Positions 28,405 to 36,826 of a DNA stretch of 64,000 nt are shown in pieces. The position numbers and the translations under genes were made by a program. The notes under the pieces are model-generated. The model ran no database searches, was not told the DNA's origin, and worked only from the letters and a program-made list of their open reading frames with translations. How positions within the stretch are numbered: position 1 is the stretch's first letter; the number at the start of each line of letters is the position of its first letter. The stretch is from Paenibacillus_E allorhizoplanae (GTDB taxonomy: Bacteria > Bacillota > Bacilli > Paenibacillales > NBRC-103111), in contig NZ_CAKMMW010000008.1 in the NCBI RefSeq assembly GCF_927798215.1, positions 62,001 through 126,000 of the forward strand, in the 5' to 3' direction.

Positions 28405-28905
28405 TCACCTCCCTTCATGCATCTCTGGTTTAGACCTTTTAGCAAACGTACCAACAACAGTAAACCTCTTCATTTCTTCCGCTCCAGAGACATAATAGGG
28501 ACCGCTGCGCAGCCAAGCATGGGCAACCATGCTCCCTGTTTCGTCCTTCGCAGTTCCAAGATAAAGTGTACTATCGATCTTACGCCTTTCCAGCATTTTC
28601 ATCGCCGCAAGTGCTCTCACCAGGCATTTACTATCCCATGGGGTATAGCGGCTCATGGTTTGAATAGCTCCAGCAACGCTTGAAACCTGCCTTCTATTAA
28701 TATGTAGAGCGTTTGTGCTCGTCTCATCCATCTGAAGGTCAAACATCTTAATTACTTTTGTGAAACGTATTGATTTAAGTACACGGGCCCAGCCCAGATA
28801 CGTATAAGCTTCCATAAATAAAAGCATTGTTTTCATATCCAAGGAACAAATGAGTTTGAAGATGCGAACGAGACGCATGGGGACTATCTTATTTTTTACG
28901 AACAT
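28405..28905 (-). CDS. Lasso peptide leader peptidase B2 (transglutaminase-like)
   Basis: A 166-residue protein of the transglutaminase-like B2 family that cuts the leader from the precursor. Catalytic Cys94 is in WDSKCLVRALA and His129 in MVAHAWLRSG, with the usual Asp-like position soon after unclear. It overlaps the PqqD-like B1 gene by 17 bases; B1 and B2 work as a split B protein. The operon shares a single B1/B2 pair between two precursors. Confidence 0.88.
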   Translation of the reverse strand: MFVKNKIVPMRLVRIFKLICSLDMKTMLLFMEAYTYLGWARVLKSIRFTKVIKMFDLQMDETSTNALHINRRQVSSVAGAIQTMSRYTPWDSKCLVRALAAMKMLERRKIDSTLYLGTAKDETGSMVAHAWLRSGPYYVSGAEEMKRFTVVGTFAKRSKPEMHEGR

Positions 28906-29185
28906 GAATAAGTTCTTCTTTCAATAAATGTTCCAAAAAGCCAATAACGTGTTCTTCACATTGCTCTTTCTCTACCTGATACTCCGAGATTAAAGTAAGA
29001 ATAATATCTGCAACGACAACTGGTGATGCAATAAGCTCCCAGATTCTGCCGCCTACTTCGCCTAGATTATAATATTTATTGTTCTGCACGTTGAGCATGA
29101 CTTTATCTTCACCCATATTACTAACGATGTTGCCTTTACCCTGCTCAACAATATCACCGATTGCAATCGTAGCTTGTTCAATCAT
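28889..29185 (-). CDS. PqqD-family leader-binding protein B1
   Basis: A 98-residue RiPP recognition element. The VMLNVQNNKYYNLGEVGGRIWELI stretch (about residues 29-52) is the PqqD-like winged-helix pattern in which an aromatic/aliphatic turn leads to GxxGxxIW. It binds precursor leaders and presents them to B2 and the cyclase. GGAGGAGTACACAT precedes the ATG. The kinase gene lies upstream by 13 bases. Confidence 0.88.
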   Translation of the reverse strand: MIEQATIAIGDIVEQGKGNIVSNMGEDKVMLNVQNNKYYNLGEVGGRIWELIASPVVVADIILTLISEYQVEKEQCEEHVIGFLEHLLKEELIHVRKK

Positions 29186-29198
29186 ATGTGTACTCCTC

Positions 29199-30116
29199 CT
29201 AATGGATTGTATCTAAAACTAATGAGACAAGTTGATGAGCGGTAAAACCGTTAGTTGGGCGATTTAACTGATACATATTAATATTTTTCATCATGCGTGC
29301 CGATGTAGAGAAGTGCCAGTCCAGCAAGCCAAGCGGTGCTAGAAAGGTTTGCCGATACGTGTGATGGAACAGTCTAGATAAACCTGTCAGTCTCGGAATT
29401 TCTTGAATACTTACCTGCTCACCGTCATACTTCACAAGCTCGAATACGGCTGCTAATGGAAGTGTTTCCGCTGTAAAATTAGCAGAAACCGGGATCGTAT
29501 ATTTCGTTTCTCTCTGGTATATAGGATCGTACTTACTTGCTTCCATCCCAAAGTGAGAAAGACTTTCCTGCCAAAGCTTCTGCTGCGGATATGCTGGCTT
29601 CACCAACGGCTTATCTGAAGGATCAAACGAGATCGGAATAACATCATCACTTAGTAGGGAGTAACCATGTTTGATAAACGCTGAAGCGAGCGTTGATTTC
29701 CCAGCTCCTGAATGCCCAACAATCGCGTAAGCTTTACCCTCAATCGCGATCGCACTGCCATGTAAAGGCAATATGCGCCTCTGCATTAATATCGCACCCA
29801 TACAAGTCCCAAGAAGATAGAGGCGAATTTTGGATTCCTCCGCATTCTTAACTGGTGAGATGGTAATCCTTTTTCCATCCTGGATTAAGAAAATGGCTGT
29901 ATCGTAAATCCGAAATATGACTTTATCTTCATAGATGAGGATACTTTGATTAGCAGGTACTAGTTCTGACCATAATTCAGTTAAGTCAGCTATCGTAACT
30001 TCTACATCAGCATCTCCTTGTATTTCACTTAGTAGGCTCAGTTCGGGCAGATGAATGTCGCTGCGAATGCTTAAGCCAAATGCTTGAAAAATCACTCTCT
30101 CTTGCGTTTTTATCAT
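29199..30116 (-). CDS. HPr kinase-like lasso precursor kinase (PadeK-type)
   Basis: About 305 residues. The P-loop GHSGAGKST is at residues 134-142, preceded by the conserved ILPLHGSAIAIEGKAY and followed by LLSDDVIPI, the HprK C-terminal-domain layout. In the paeninodin cluster the homologue phosphorylates the C-terminal Ser of the precursor; both precursors here end in Ser, so both are likely substrates. I chose the ATG preceded by GGAGTGAATGAG. It lies downstream of precursor 1 and its hairpin, and a second HprK-like gene is at 35967. Confidence 0.85.
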   Translation of the reverse strand: MIKTQERVIFQAFGLSIRSDIHLPELSLLSEIQGDADVEVTIADLTELWSELVPANQSILIYEDKVIFRIYDTAIFLIQDGKRITISPVKNAEESKIRLYLLGTCMGAILMQRRILPLHGSAIAIEGKAYAIVGHSGAGKSTLASAFIKHGYSLLSDDVIPISFDPSDKPLVKPAYPQQKLWQESLSHFGMEASKYDPIYQRETKYTIPVSANFTAETLPLAAVFELVKYDGEQVSIQEIPRLTGLSRLFHHTYRQTFLAPLGLLDWHFSTSARMMKNINMYQLNRPTNGFTAHQLVSLVLDTIH

Positions 30117-30153
30117 CTCATTCACTCCAGATACGCTGCAAAATTTTTAGGGC

Positions 30154-30183
30154 AACCCTTATACGGCCTTGCGTATAAGGGTT
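30154..30183. terminator. Hairpin after lasso precursor 1
   Basis: Stem AACCCTTATACG/CGTATAAGGGTT with a 6-base loop and no good T-tract. It probably raises the ratio of precursor mRNA to downstream enzyme mRNA. It shares its arm core with the hairpin after precursor 2. Confidence 0.7.
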
Positions 30184-30218
30184 ATGATAGACGCCTCACA
30201 ATACTAGGTTAAACACGA

Positions 30219-30350
30219 TTAGCTATGGTGAAGTACACCTGTTTCATCCTCATCTTGATAGTTCTGATCCACAAACTGAAGACCAGGACCAGCCAATGTC
30301 ATACTGATTTCAAGCGATTCCACCTCTGGTTTTATCCATACTTTTTGCAT
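30219..30350 (-). CDS. Lasso peptide precursor 1 (paeninodin family)
   Basis: A 43-residue precursor. The leader opens MQKVWIKPEVESLEISMTL with W-x2-P and Thr at -2, matching precursor 2 closely. The core starts AGPGLQFVD at residue 20; Asp at core position 9 closes the ring. The 24-residue core ends in VLHHS with a C-terminal Ser. The paeninodin core also starts AGPG and closes at Asp9, so this is the closer of the two to the known peptide. AAGGAGGTGATAAAA gives a strong ribosome site, 14 bases after the cyclase stop codon. Confidence 0.9.
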   Translation of the reverse strand: MQKVWIKPEVESLEISMTLAGPGLQFVDQNYQDEDETGVLHHS

Positions 30351-30364
30351 TTTTATCACCTCCT

Positions 30365-32308
30365 TCATGAGAGTTTCTTGAGAAACCTATAAACAATAAG
30401 ACTTCTCATGAGTATCCTAAAATCAGGACTAAACGCAGCATTCGCTTGAGGGGCATTGCGAATATTTGAAATTGCTGACTGTAGCACAGGTACATTCAGC
30501 AGCTCAGAAGCCATAGGATCCTTGCTTAATTGCTGAACCTCATCCATAAAAGCGGACCACTTAGGAATCATACGATGAATGGCATCTGTCCCCTGAACCC
30601 CACGAACTAGCTGATTCAACCGAATGTCATCTGGCAAAAGATTCTGCATGGATCTTCGAATTAACGCTCGATCCATTCCTTTTTGAATGTACTGATCGAC
30701 AGGTAGGGAAAGGCAGAATCGGACGACCCGTAAATCATTCGTAGGGTCACGTCCCTGGAGCTTATATCGAAGCGACAACTTCGATGTGCTTGTATTACTG
30801 GCGTTCCATAAATTTAACTGTTGAAAATGTAAAATTCTTTCTTCTTCCAATTTTTTTGTAACTTGAACTCCTGCTATTAATCCTCGAGATTCCAATTTTT
30901 GAATGATATTCGTCTTTCTGGCTAGCCCAGGATTTAACAACTGGGGAGAAGACTCTTTCTGGGCATCTTTTGAAAACAATTGATGGATGCCAGGAAATGC
31001 ATTTTGTGCGGCTAACTTCAGAATACGAGCTCTTCCAACGCCCACATTCACACTTAATTTGCACACCTCATCATACAGATGAAACCAATTCAGTTTCTTC
31101 ATGAGCGTTGCATAATAATGCATGGCTGGCCCCCAGGAAATGGTGAAATTTCCTCTGCCCCCATTTAGGAGAACACCAATATCCTGCTGATGCGCTCTTT
31201 CATATATCCCTTTAATCCAAACGGAATTTTCGAAAAACTTATAGGGCATTTCCATAATATCGAGCCATTCATCCACTTCTGACAAAGCACTTTTCCCAGC
31301 ACAATCCAAATACTGGTCATGAATATTACCTACATAAGCAACTGTCGATTTGATAAGCGGTCTTTCATCTGCCATCTTATATTTTTTGGTCCAGTCCGTG
31401 AAATTCTCCTCAGGAATTGAGCTGTACGTGTATAATTGTTTTTTCTGCTTCTGGAGCGCTCTTGCCGCAAAGCTTACTACGGATCCCGAATCCAAACCTC
31501 CGCTTAACTGGGAACCGACGTTGCGATGCGTACGCAGCCTAGCTGTCACTGCGCTTTGGAAAACATCTCGAAATGCTTCTTCATAATCTTCATCCGATTT
31601 TAACTTCAGTTGTTTTCCAGTAGAGAACGTGCAGTACTTGGTAAGTGTTACTTTACCAGCCTTAACTAAGATACTATGCGAAGGAGGTATTTGCTGGATA
31701 TGCTTGTACACCGTTGATTCCACATCAACTGTATCAATAACACTGGTAATGGCTAGAAATTCAGCCAACCACTCTTCATTCAGCTTCTTTTCAATATAGG
31801 GTAGGGCTAATAACGGCTCAATTGTCGTGCAGAACGTGAAACTTGTTTGGTTGTGGTGGTAATATAGCGTTCTACTTCCAGTGAAGTCTCTAGCACCGAA
31901 TAGTTGATGCTTCTTCGCATCCCAGATCATAAAGGCGTAATCGCCTAATAAATATTTCGGAGCTTCTTCTCCCCACTTACGGTAAGCGAGTAGAATTAGC
32001 GCACTATCTGGAAATCCTTCTCTGCGGTTCGACTCCACCTGTAATTGCTCAAACAGTTCATTACGATTATCAATGATTGCATCTGCTGTAATGGCCAGCT
32101 GTCTCTCATCATCATAATAAGGAACCTGTTCGCCAACTGACTCTGGCGTGATCCACTGAGCATGGCAGCCAAGGAATACTCGCTCGTTACCCCAGGTTTG
32201 AATATCATCCGCAGGATATTTCTCCAAAGCATTCATTAGGAGTTCTCCATGCGCTAATGAAATGGGCTGTTGTTCATTCGATTGGAATATACCGGTTATC
32301 GCGCTCAT
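30365..32308 (-). CDS. Lasso cyclase (asparagine-synthetase-like C protein)
   Basis: A 647-residue enzyme: an N-terminal glutaminase-like domain that starts MSAITGIF, with Ser where active glutaminases have Cys2, then a synthetase domain with the pyrophosphate loop QLSGGLDSGSVVS (SGGLDS at 269-274). Lasso C proteins activate the Asp/Glu side chain with ATP and close the macrolactam, needing no glutaminase. It is the first gene of the lasso operon behind a SinR-like operator, with GGAGGAAAT before the ATG. Confidence 0.92.
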   Translation of the reverse strand: MSAITGIFQSNEQQPISLAHGELLMNALEKYPADDIQTWGNERVFLGCHAQWITPESVGEQVPYYDDERQLAITADAIIDNRNELFEQLQVESNRREGFPDSALILLAYRKWGEEAPKYLLGDYAFMIWDAKKHQLFGARDFTGSRTLYYHHNQTSFTFCTTIEPLLALPYIEKKLNEEWLAEFLAITSVIDTVDVESTVYKHIQQIPPSHSILVKAGKVTLTKYCTFSTGKQLKLKSDEDYEEAFRDVFQSAVTARLRTHRNVGSQLSGGLDSGSVVSFAARALQKQKKQLYTYSSIPEENFTDWTKKYKMADERPLIKSTVAYVGNIHDQYLDCAGKSALSEVDEWLDIMEMPYKFFENSVWIKGIYERAHQQDIGVLLNGGRGNFTISWGPAMHYYATLMKKLNWFHLYDEVCKLSVNVGVGRARILKLAAQNAFPGIHQLFSKDAQKESSPQLLNPGLARKTNIIQKLESRGLIAGVQVTKKLEEERILHFQQLNLWNASNTSTSKLSLRYKLQGRDPTNDLRVVRFCLSLPVDQYIQKGMDRALIRRSMQNLLPDDIRLNQLVRGVQGTDAIHRMIPKWSAFMDEVQQLSKDPMASELLNVPVLQSAISNIRNAPQANAAFSPDFRILMRSLIVYRFLKKLS

Positions 32309-32341
32309 ATTTCCTCCAACACTCGTTCTGGCACAGCTGTC

Positions 32342-32357
32342 GTTCTTTTAAAGAAAC
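32342..32357. promoter_or_regulatory. SinR-like operator, imperfect, leader of the lasso operon
   Basis: GTTCTTTTAAAGAAAC: a good GTTCTTT left arm and a one-base-shifted right arm, between the promoter and the cyclase start. Confidence 0.5.
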
Positions 32358-32383
32358 GTTTTAGTTATTTCTGTTGCATTTGT

Positions 32384-32399
32384 GTTCTCTATAAAGAAC
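32384..32399. promoter_or_regulatory. SinR-like operator at the lasso operon start site
   Basis: GTTCTCTATAAAGAAC, placed just downstream of the -10, over the expected transcription start. Confidence 0.7.
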
Positions 32400-32405
32400 A
32401 TTTTT

Positions 32406-32434
32406 AGAATATCATCTTATTTTCTACCTGTCAA
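32406..32434 (-). promoter_or_regulatory. Promoter of the lasso peptide operon
   Basis: Minus-strand TTGACA (32434-32429), 17 bases, TATTCT (32411-32406). The -10 is one of the weaker forms. It lies in the gap after the preceding nucleotidyltransferase gene. Confidence 0.6.
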
Positions 32435-32452
32435 CCATTTCTCTAAACTTTT

Positions 32453-33493
32453 CTATTTCTTCCAGTTTAGTAGTACTTGAATACTTTGTTTGCCATTGTC
32501 ATAGTCAAACAACTGGTAATAAACCCAATTGATATACTGACGAATCGTGCGTTGATGAAGGTTCCGTATCGTACTATAATCCCACCAAAGCTTGGTTCGA
32601 TTTGGCAGAGAGAGCTCCTTAATTTCTTTCAAATGAGGAAACTGATGATAAACAATCGCAAGTGTCCTTGTGATTCTTTTTAATGTTTTATGAACATGCG
32701 CATCCTTAAATAAGGTCTCATAACGGCAGCCATCTTGCACAACATGAATCAACTGAATAATATCAATAAAGTATTTCAACGAGCCTAAATTATGCCTCCA
32801 GCCATGCAAACAAATCATATAGAACGTATGGTAGTCGGATAATTCCTTTATATACCGATACGTCCCCATAGGTGTAGCCTGCTTCCAAAATTGCTCCATA
32901 CTTAAATTGGAGGTATTCTCTTTTAACAAATCCCAATGGATCTCTATGGTCAGTGGAATAGGCGATCCTGGTATTACTTTGCTAAAGCTCCAATGAAAAT
33001 GAGAGGGGATTCGCTCTTGCTCAAAGGAATATCCAAGTGCTTTGACACACGTAATTGCCCGTTGGAGGTCCGATGGCTGAACTAAAAGATCAATATCGGA
33101 AGTTGCACGTGCTCCTAAATGCCCAAAGTATTTCTCGGCAAACTTTGTACCTTTAAGCGGAATAGCAGCAATTTCAGCTGCATCGAACTGTTCCAACACA
33201 ATGTTCATTTGATTACGAATAAACATATTTTGATACAGCGCATCACGATACTTTTCTTCAATTTTACTTCGAAAAAAATCAGGCATTTCCTCTAACTTCC
33301 CCGCCTGTTTCAATAACCAATACATTTGTGGTGATATATCAAAAAACTCAATATCGGCAAGAACTTGTTCATAATAGGATCGATCCTGGGGTATCGTCAT
33401 TCGTCGATCATATAACGCTTGTATCAAAGAGATAATCAACGCGTTCCCCCCTTGTCTGAAATGATTGCCTAGATAAACTGCGATATTTGCCAT
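32453..33493 (-). CDS. Nucleotidyltransferase family protein of the lasso-like module
   Basis: Up to 346 residues. KGTKFAEKYFGHLGARATSDIDLLV near residue 117 holds the NTase metal-binding D-x-D, matching the lasso operon's nucleotidyltransferase, and the following VEIHWDL-type stretch (TIEIHWDL near residue 180) is shared too. From this start it overlaps the ABC gene by 86 bases; an ATG 31 codons in would remove the overlap but has no clear ribosome site, so the start is uncertain. By analogy it may add a sugar or nucleotide to a phosphorylated peptide; that is inference. Confidence 0.72.
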   Translation of the reverse strand: MANIAVYLGNHFRQGGNALIISLIQALYDRRMTIPQDRSYYEQVLADIEFFDISPQMYWLLKQAGKLEEMPDFFRSKIEEKYRDALYQNMFIRNQMNIVLEQFDAAEIAAIPLKGTKFAEKYFGHLGARATSDIDLLVQPSDLQRAITCVKALGYSFEQERIPSHFHWSFSKVIPGSPIPLTIEIHWDLLKENTSNLSMEQFWKQATPMGTYRYIKELSDYHTFYMICLHGWRHNLGSLKYFIDIIQLIHVVQDGCRYETLFKDAHVHKTLKRITRTLAIVYHQFPHLKEIKELSLPNRTKLWWDYSTIRNLHQRTIRQYINWVYYQLFDYDNGKQSIQVLLNWKK

Positions 33494-35231
33494 TTACCTG
33501 CACGAGATCATGATGCTGTCCAATCTGGACAATGCTCCCTTTATCTAAAACATAGATGATATCTGCATGTTGAATCGTTGACAGTCTATGCGCTATGACG
33601 AGCGTAGTACGTCCTTCCATCAATCTGTGTAAAGCTTCTTGGACTTGTTGCTCCGTTTCATTGTCTAAAGCGGAAGTTGCTTCGTCTAACAATAGGATAG
33701 GTGCATTCTTCAGGACCGCTCGGGCAATTGCCAGACGTTGCTTCTGCCCGCCAGATAATCGAACGCCTCTCTCCCCAATTTCAGTATCGTATCCATTTGG
33801 AAGCGTCTCAATATAGGAATGAATGTTGGCTATTGTTGCTGCCTGCCTCATTTCCGTTTCCGTAATGCCTTCTCGAGCAAGCAAGAGATTCTCTCGAATT
33901 GTTCGATCAAATAAGAAAGTATCTTGGGATACATGAGCAAACAAACTCCGTAGCTCGGCGGGGAGCAGCTGTTTACTAGATCGACCATCAATGAGAATGT
34001 CACCTTTTTGGGGTTTATACAAGGCTTGAAGCAAATGAAATAACGTTGTTTTACCTGCTCCACTTAAACCAACTATTGCAACGACCTTGCCGGCCGGAAT
34101 CTGCAAATTCAAATGTTCAAATATCGGGGTACCCCCATCGAAACTGAACGTAATGTCTTGAAATTGAATGGATGTTTGTAGCTTTTTAGGCAGCACAGCG
34201 TTCGGAAGCTCCTTGGCTTCAATAGGGAGTGTTAAGATATTGTGAATTCTTTCTACCGCGGCTGCTGATCGTTGAAAGCCCGCCCACTGACCTGCTAGCT
34301 CTGTCAATGGATACACCAAATGATTCACCAAATTCACGAAGGTCAGCAAGGAGCCTACCGTTAATAGGCCAATCGAAACATAATAGGAACCCATACTCAA
34401 ACTCAATAGAAACGTTATCGTAGAAGCAGCTTGACCACCTAAGTAAAACCATCCGCGTAATTTAGCGTTACGCAGTTCTAACGAGTAGATTTCTTGATTT
34501 TTACGAGCATAGCTGCCATGCATGATTGTTTCCATGATAAAAGAACGGATGATAGATAGACCCTGGAATGTTTCGTTCAGGTGTGTGCTCATTTGACCCA
34601 TTAGTTGATACACCATTCTACCGTTATTGCGAAGTATAACACCGAAAACAATACCAAACCCAAGCGCTAAAGGAGCTAACGCGACACAGAGAAGTGCTAA
34701 TTTCCAATGAATCTGCAGCAGATAGACAAATACAGCTGTATAGATCAATGGGAGTTTAATGAGATTCATAAAGCTTCTGCCTATCACACCGTCAATACTA
34801 TGAATATCATTCGTAAAGTACGACATTAATTCACCCGAGTGATGTTTAGAAATATCACTGTGTGGTACTAGCAAAATGTGCTTATAAAGCTGCAAGGAAA
34901 AATCCCTCTTCACACCGATCATCGCCTTTGTTTCATAAACCGTATTCAGATACGTCGAAATTAAACTTACAATTAGCAAGATGATGCCAACAGGAATTAA
35001 TAGCTGCATACGTTTAAATTCACTTTGAATAGCAGCATCCGTTAAACTCCCAAAGAACCAAGAAAAAGCCAAGGTTAGCGAGATATCAGCGAATAATAAA
35101 ATAATAAGAACAGCATATACCTGCCAGTATTTCAACATGTAGGGAGTTAACAAGGTGAGTGTTCTCCGAATATCTCTAAACGTCAAATACTCTCTAATCG
35201 TAGATAAGAAGCTTCTAACTATTTCGGTCAT
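33408..35231 (-). CDS. ABC transporter of the lasso-like module
   Basis: A 607-residue half-transporter: a six-helix membrane domain, then an ATPase with Walker A IVGLSGAGKTT near residue 390, signature LSGGQKQRLAIARAVL near residue 495 and Walker B ILLLDEATSALD. No peptidase domain is fused. It belongs to the same broad exporter class as the lasso transporter but is not a close copy. Placed after the peptidase gene, it probably exports the peptide made by this module. Confidence 0.85.
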   Translation of the reverse strand: MTEIVRSFLSTIREYLTFRDIRRTLTLLTPYMLKYWQVYAVLIILLFADISLTLAFSWFFGSLTDAAIQSEFKRMQLLIPVGIILLIVSLISTYLNTVYETKAMIGVKRDFSLQLYKHILLVPHSDISKHHSGELMSYFTNDIHSIDGVIGRSFMNLIKLPLIYTAVFVYLLQIHWKLALLCVALAPLALGFGIVFGVILRNNGRMVYQLMGQMSTHLNETFQGLSIIRSFIMETIMHGSYARKNQEIYSLELRNAKLRGWFYLGGQAASTITFLLSLSMGSYYVSIGLLTVGSLLTFVNLVNHLVYPLTELAGQWAGFQRSAAAVERIHNILTLPIEAKELPNAVLPKKLQTSIQFQDITFSFDGGTPIFEHLNLQIPAGKVVAIVGLSGAGKTTLFHLLQALYKPQKGDILIDGRSSKQLLPAELRSLFAHVSQDTFLFDRTIRENLLLAREGITETEMRQAATIANIHSYIETLPNGYDTEIGERGVRLSGGQKQRLAIARAVLKNAPILLLDEATSALDNETEQQVQEALHRLMEGRTTLVIAHRLSTIQHADIIYVLDKGSIVQIGQHHDLVQVNGKYRSLSRQSFQTRGERVDYLFDTSVI

Positions 35232-35255
35232 ATCATCGACGCTCCATTGCAGAAT

Positions 35256-35711
35256 CTATCCTTGTATACGCTTCCTGCGTGCTAAATAGTGATTTAGAAC
35301 TAATGATATTGGAGGAACTCCTAACACGATGTATCCCCAGGCTTGAGCTGCCCAACCGTCTACATGAATAATTCGTTCATTCCGCTGTATCCAGTCCATT
35401 CTACCTATCAATAACTCCTGACCAATGCCTTCATCACATGCCAAATTCGTATCTCCCTTACAATGCAGGATGATTCCCTGTTCTAGCCATGCCTTCCGTA
35501 ACAAACGATGAGCAACTAAACTTCCATATCGCGTAAAAAATAGAACGACATCGCCTTTCTTGATATGATCAGCTTGGGCAGGTACAAACCTGCATATATC
35601 CCCCATTTGAATAAAAGGATACATACTTGTACCTTGAGCCGGAAGCTCAATCCAACCGTTTTTATCCATAGTTTGTACAATTAGCTGCCTACATTCCTTA
35701 GGAAATTGCAT
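35256..35711 (-). CDS. S24/S26 signal-peptidase-like protease of the lasso-like module
   Basis: A 151-residue protein. The serine nucleophile is Ser29 in GTSMYPFI; KKGDVVLFFTRYGSLVAHRLL follows, placing His68 where the SipW/ER-type enzymes have the general base. A C-terminal hydrophobic segment (IVLGVPPISLVLNHYL) may anchor it in the membrane. It overlaps the PqqD-like gene by 14 bases. This position in a lasso cluster would be held by the B2 leader peptidase, so it is the best candidate to process the module's peptide. Confidence 0.8.
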   Translation of the reverse strand: MQFPKECRQLIVQTMDKNGWIELPAQGTSMYPFIQMGDICRFVPAQADHIKKGDVVLFFTRYGSLVAHRLLRKAWLEQGIILHCKGDTNLACDEGIGQELLIGRMDWIQRNERIIHVDGWAAQAWGYIVLGVPPISLVLNHYLARRKRIQG

Positions 35712-35967
35712 GTTGTACCAGGCCTCGTCTAATCATATCCTGCAAAAAGGCTTCAACGTCAGCTTCAACTGGTTCATCCAGCAATTCATACTCCTTTCGC
35801 ACAGCTTCACTGATCGAACTCACCGTTTGTGCTACCCCTAGCAATGACCAGCAAAATCCGCCCACGCCATTTAGTTTCGTTAAGGTGTATTCATCCGTGT
35901 TCAAAATAATCCATTCCATATCCAATTCAATGGACTCATAGTCATTCATCCGGAGGTACTGGGACAT
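35698..35967 (-). CDS. PqqD-family protein of the lasso-like module
   Basis: About 89 residues from an ATG that overlaps the kinase stop codon as TAATG, which I prefer over a start six codons earlier inside the kinase gene. The WIILNTDEYTLTKLNGVGGFCWSLL stretch is the PqqD pattern, with a GxGGxxW turn. It would bind the leader of the module's precursor and guide the kinase, peptidase or both. Confidence 0.78.
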   Translation of the reverse strand: MSQYLRMNDYESIELDMEWIILNTDEYTLTKLNGVGGFCWSLLGVAQTVSSISEAVRKEYELLDEPVEADVEAFLQDMIRRGLVQHAIS

Positions 35968-36749
35968 TAGGAAATCAGCTCCCAAAATGTATTATTTTTT
36001 TGAAACTGTAACTCACTGATCGAAATGGAACGAACCATTTGTCGTAACATTTGGAGGATACGAATTGTTTCATCTGGTCTATGCGTCCAATAAAAAACTT
36101 TGTCCATAAGATGTAGAAAAGCATCTGATTGACTAAGCGAAGCAACATGATTCGTACGTGCCTGCTTCAACAAGTAAATACCGGCAAGCGGGCTGATTTC
36201 TTTGGATCCAGTTCGGGAAAGTTCACTTCGAAACGGAGAATCAAACACAGTCACATGACTGGAAGTAATTTTGACAATTGTAGCTTCATCGGATAGAAGC
36301 TCGCGAGGATATGACAGCTTGGCAGCAGTTGATTTACCAGCGCCAGAGTACCCAGCGAACAAATAAGCTTTATCATGATCGACCACACAGGAAGAATGGA
36401 TTAATAACCCCCATCCAACATGTACCAAATAAGAGCTATATAAGTTCATCCATGCATGCTTCAACGCCAGTTCGTTATAAACAGCAATTGTAGCACTACG
36501 ATAGTCATGTTCGGCTTCAATGAAGTAGTCCGCCCTACGATAGCAAATCTTATTTGCTTCTGTTGATATCTTTACCTCATAGTCAACAAATGCTTCCCCA
36601 TAGCCCTCACTTAATTGAAGCCTGATATGAGGCGTAACCTTTGGTGGTTGGGTGATCAAGAAATTGTTGCACATCCAATTTAGAATCATAGTTGATTGAC
36701 ATTGCACTTCAATCGTATGCTCACCAATTCTCGTATAAATGAGTTCCAT
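35967..36749 (-). CDS. HprK-like kinase of the lasso-like module
   Basis: About 260 residues. The P-loop GYSGAGKST is at residues 133-141, after LLIHSSCVVDHDKAYLFA and before LLSDEATIV, the same order as in the lasso kinase. The ATG is preceded by CGAGGTGATGAAC. HprK-related kinases paired with PqqD and nucleotidyltransferase proteins are known as conserved sets in other phyla (HprK-rel and PqqD-rel families), with undefined substrates. Here the likely substrate is the 64-residue peptide encoded just upstream. Confidence 0.78.
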   Translation of the reverse strand: MELIYTRIGEHTIEVQCQSTMILNWMCNNFLITQPPKVTPHIRLQLSEGYGEAFVDYEVKISTEANKICYRRADYFIEAEHDYRSATIAVYNELALKHAWMNLYSSYLVHVGWGLLIHSSCVVDHDKAYLFAGYSGAGKSTAAKLSYPRELLSDEATIVKITSSHVTVFDSPFRSELSRTGSKEISPLAGIYLLKQARTNHVASLSQSDAFLHLMDKVFYWTHRPDETIRILQMLRQMVRSISISELQFQKNNTFWELIS

Positions 36750-36783
36750 GTTCATCACCTCGGACTTCTATATAAAGCAATCG

Positions 36784-36815
36784 TGGAGGTCAAGTATTCA
36801 GAATATTGACCTCCA
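36784..36815. terminator. Hairpin after the Gly/Asn/His-rich peptide gene
   Basis: TGGAGGTCAA/TTGACCTCCA with an inner TATTC/GAATA pair, making a very stable stem without a T-tract. Placed exactly as the hairpins after both lasso precursors. Confidence 0.7.
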
Positions 36816-36826
36816 TCAACTTCTAA

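Noticed and set aside
28401..28457. 60-residue version of lasso precursor 2
   Set aside because: The extra 19 residues lie within the B2 gene; the internal ATG has a perfect ribosome site and gives a leader matching precursor 1.
30365..32308. Housekeeping asparagine synthetase
   Set aside because: Cys2 is replaced by Ser and the gene sits next to lasso precursors, kinase, B1 and B2.
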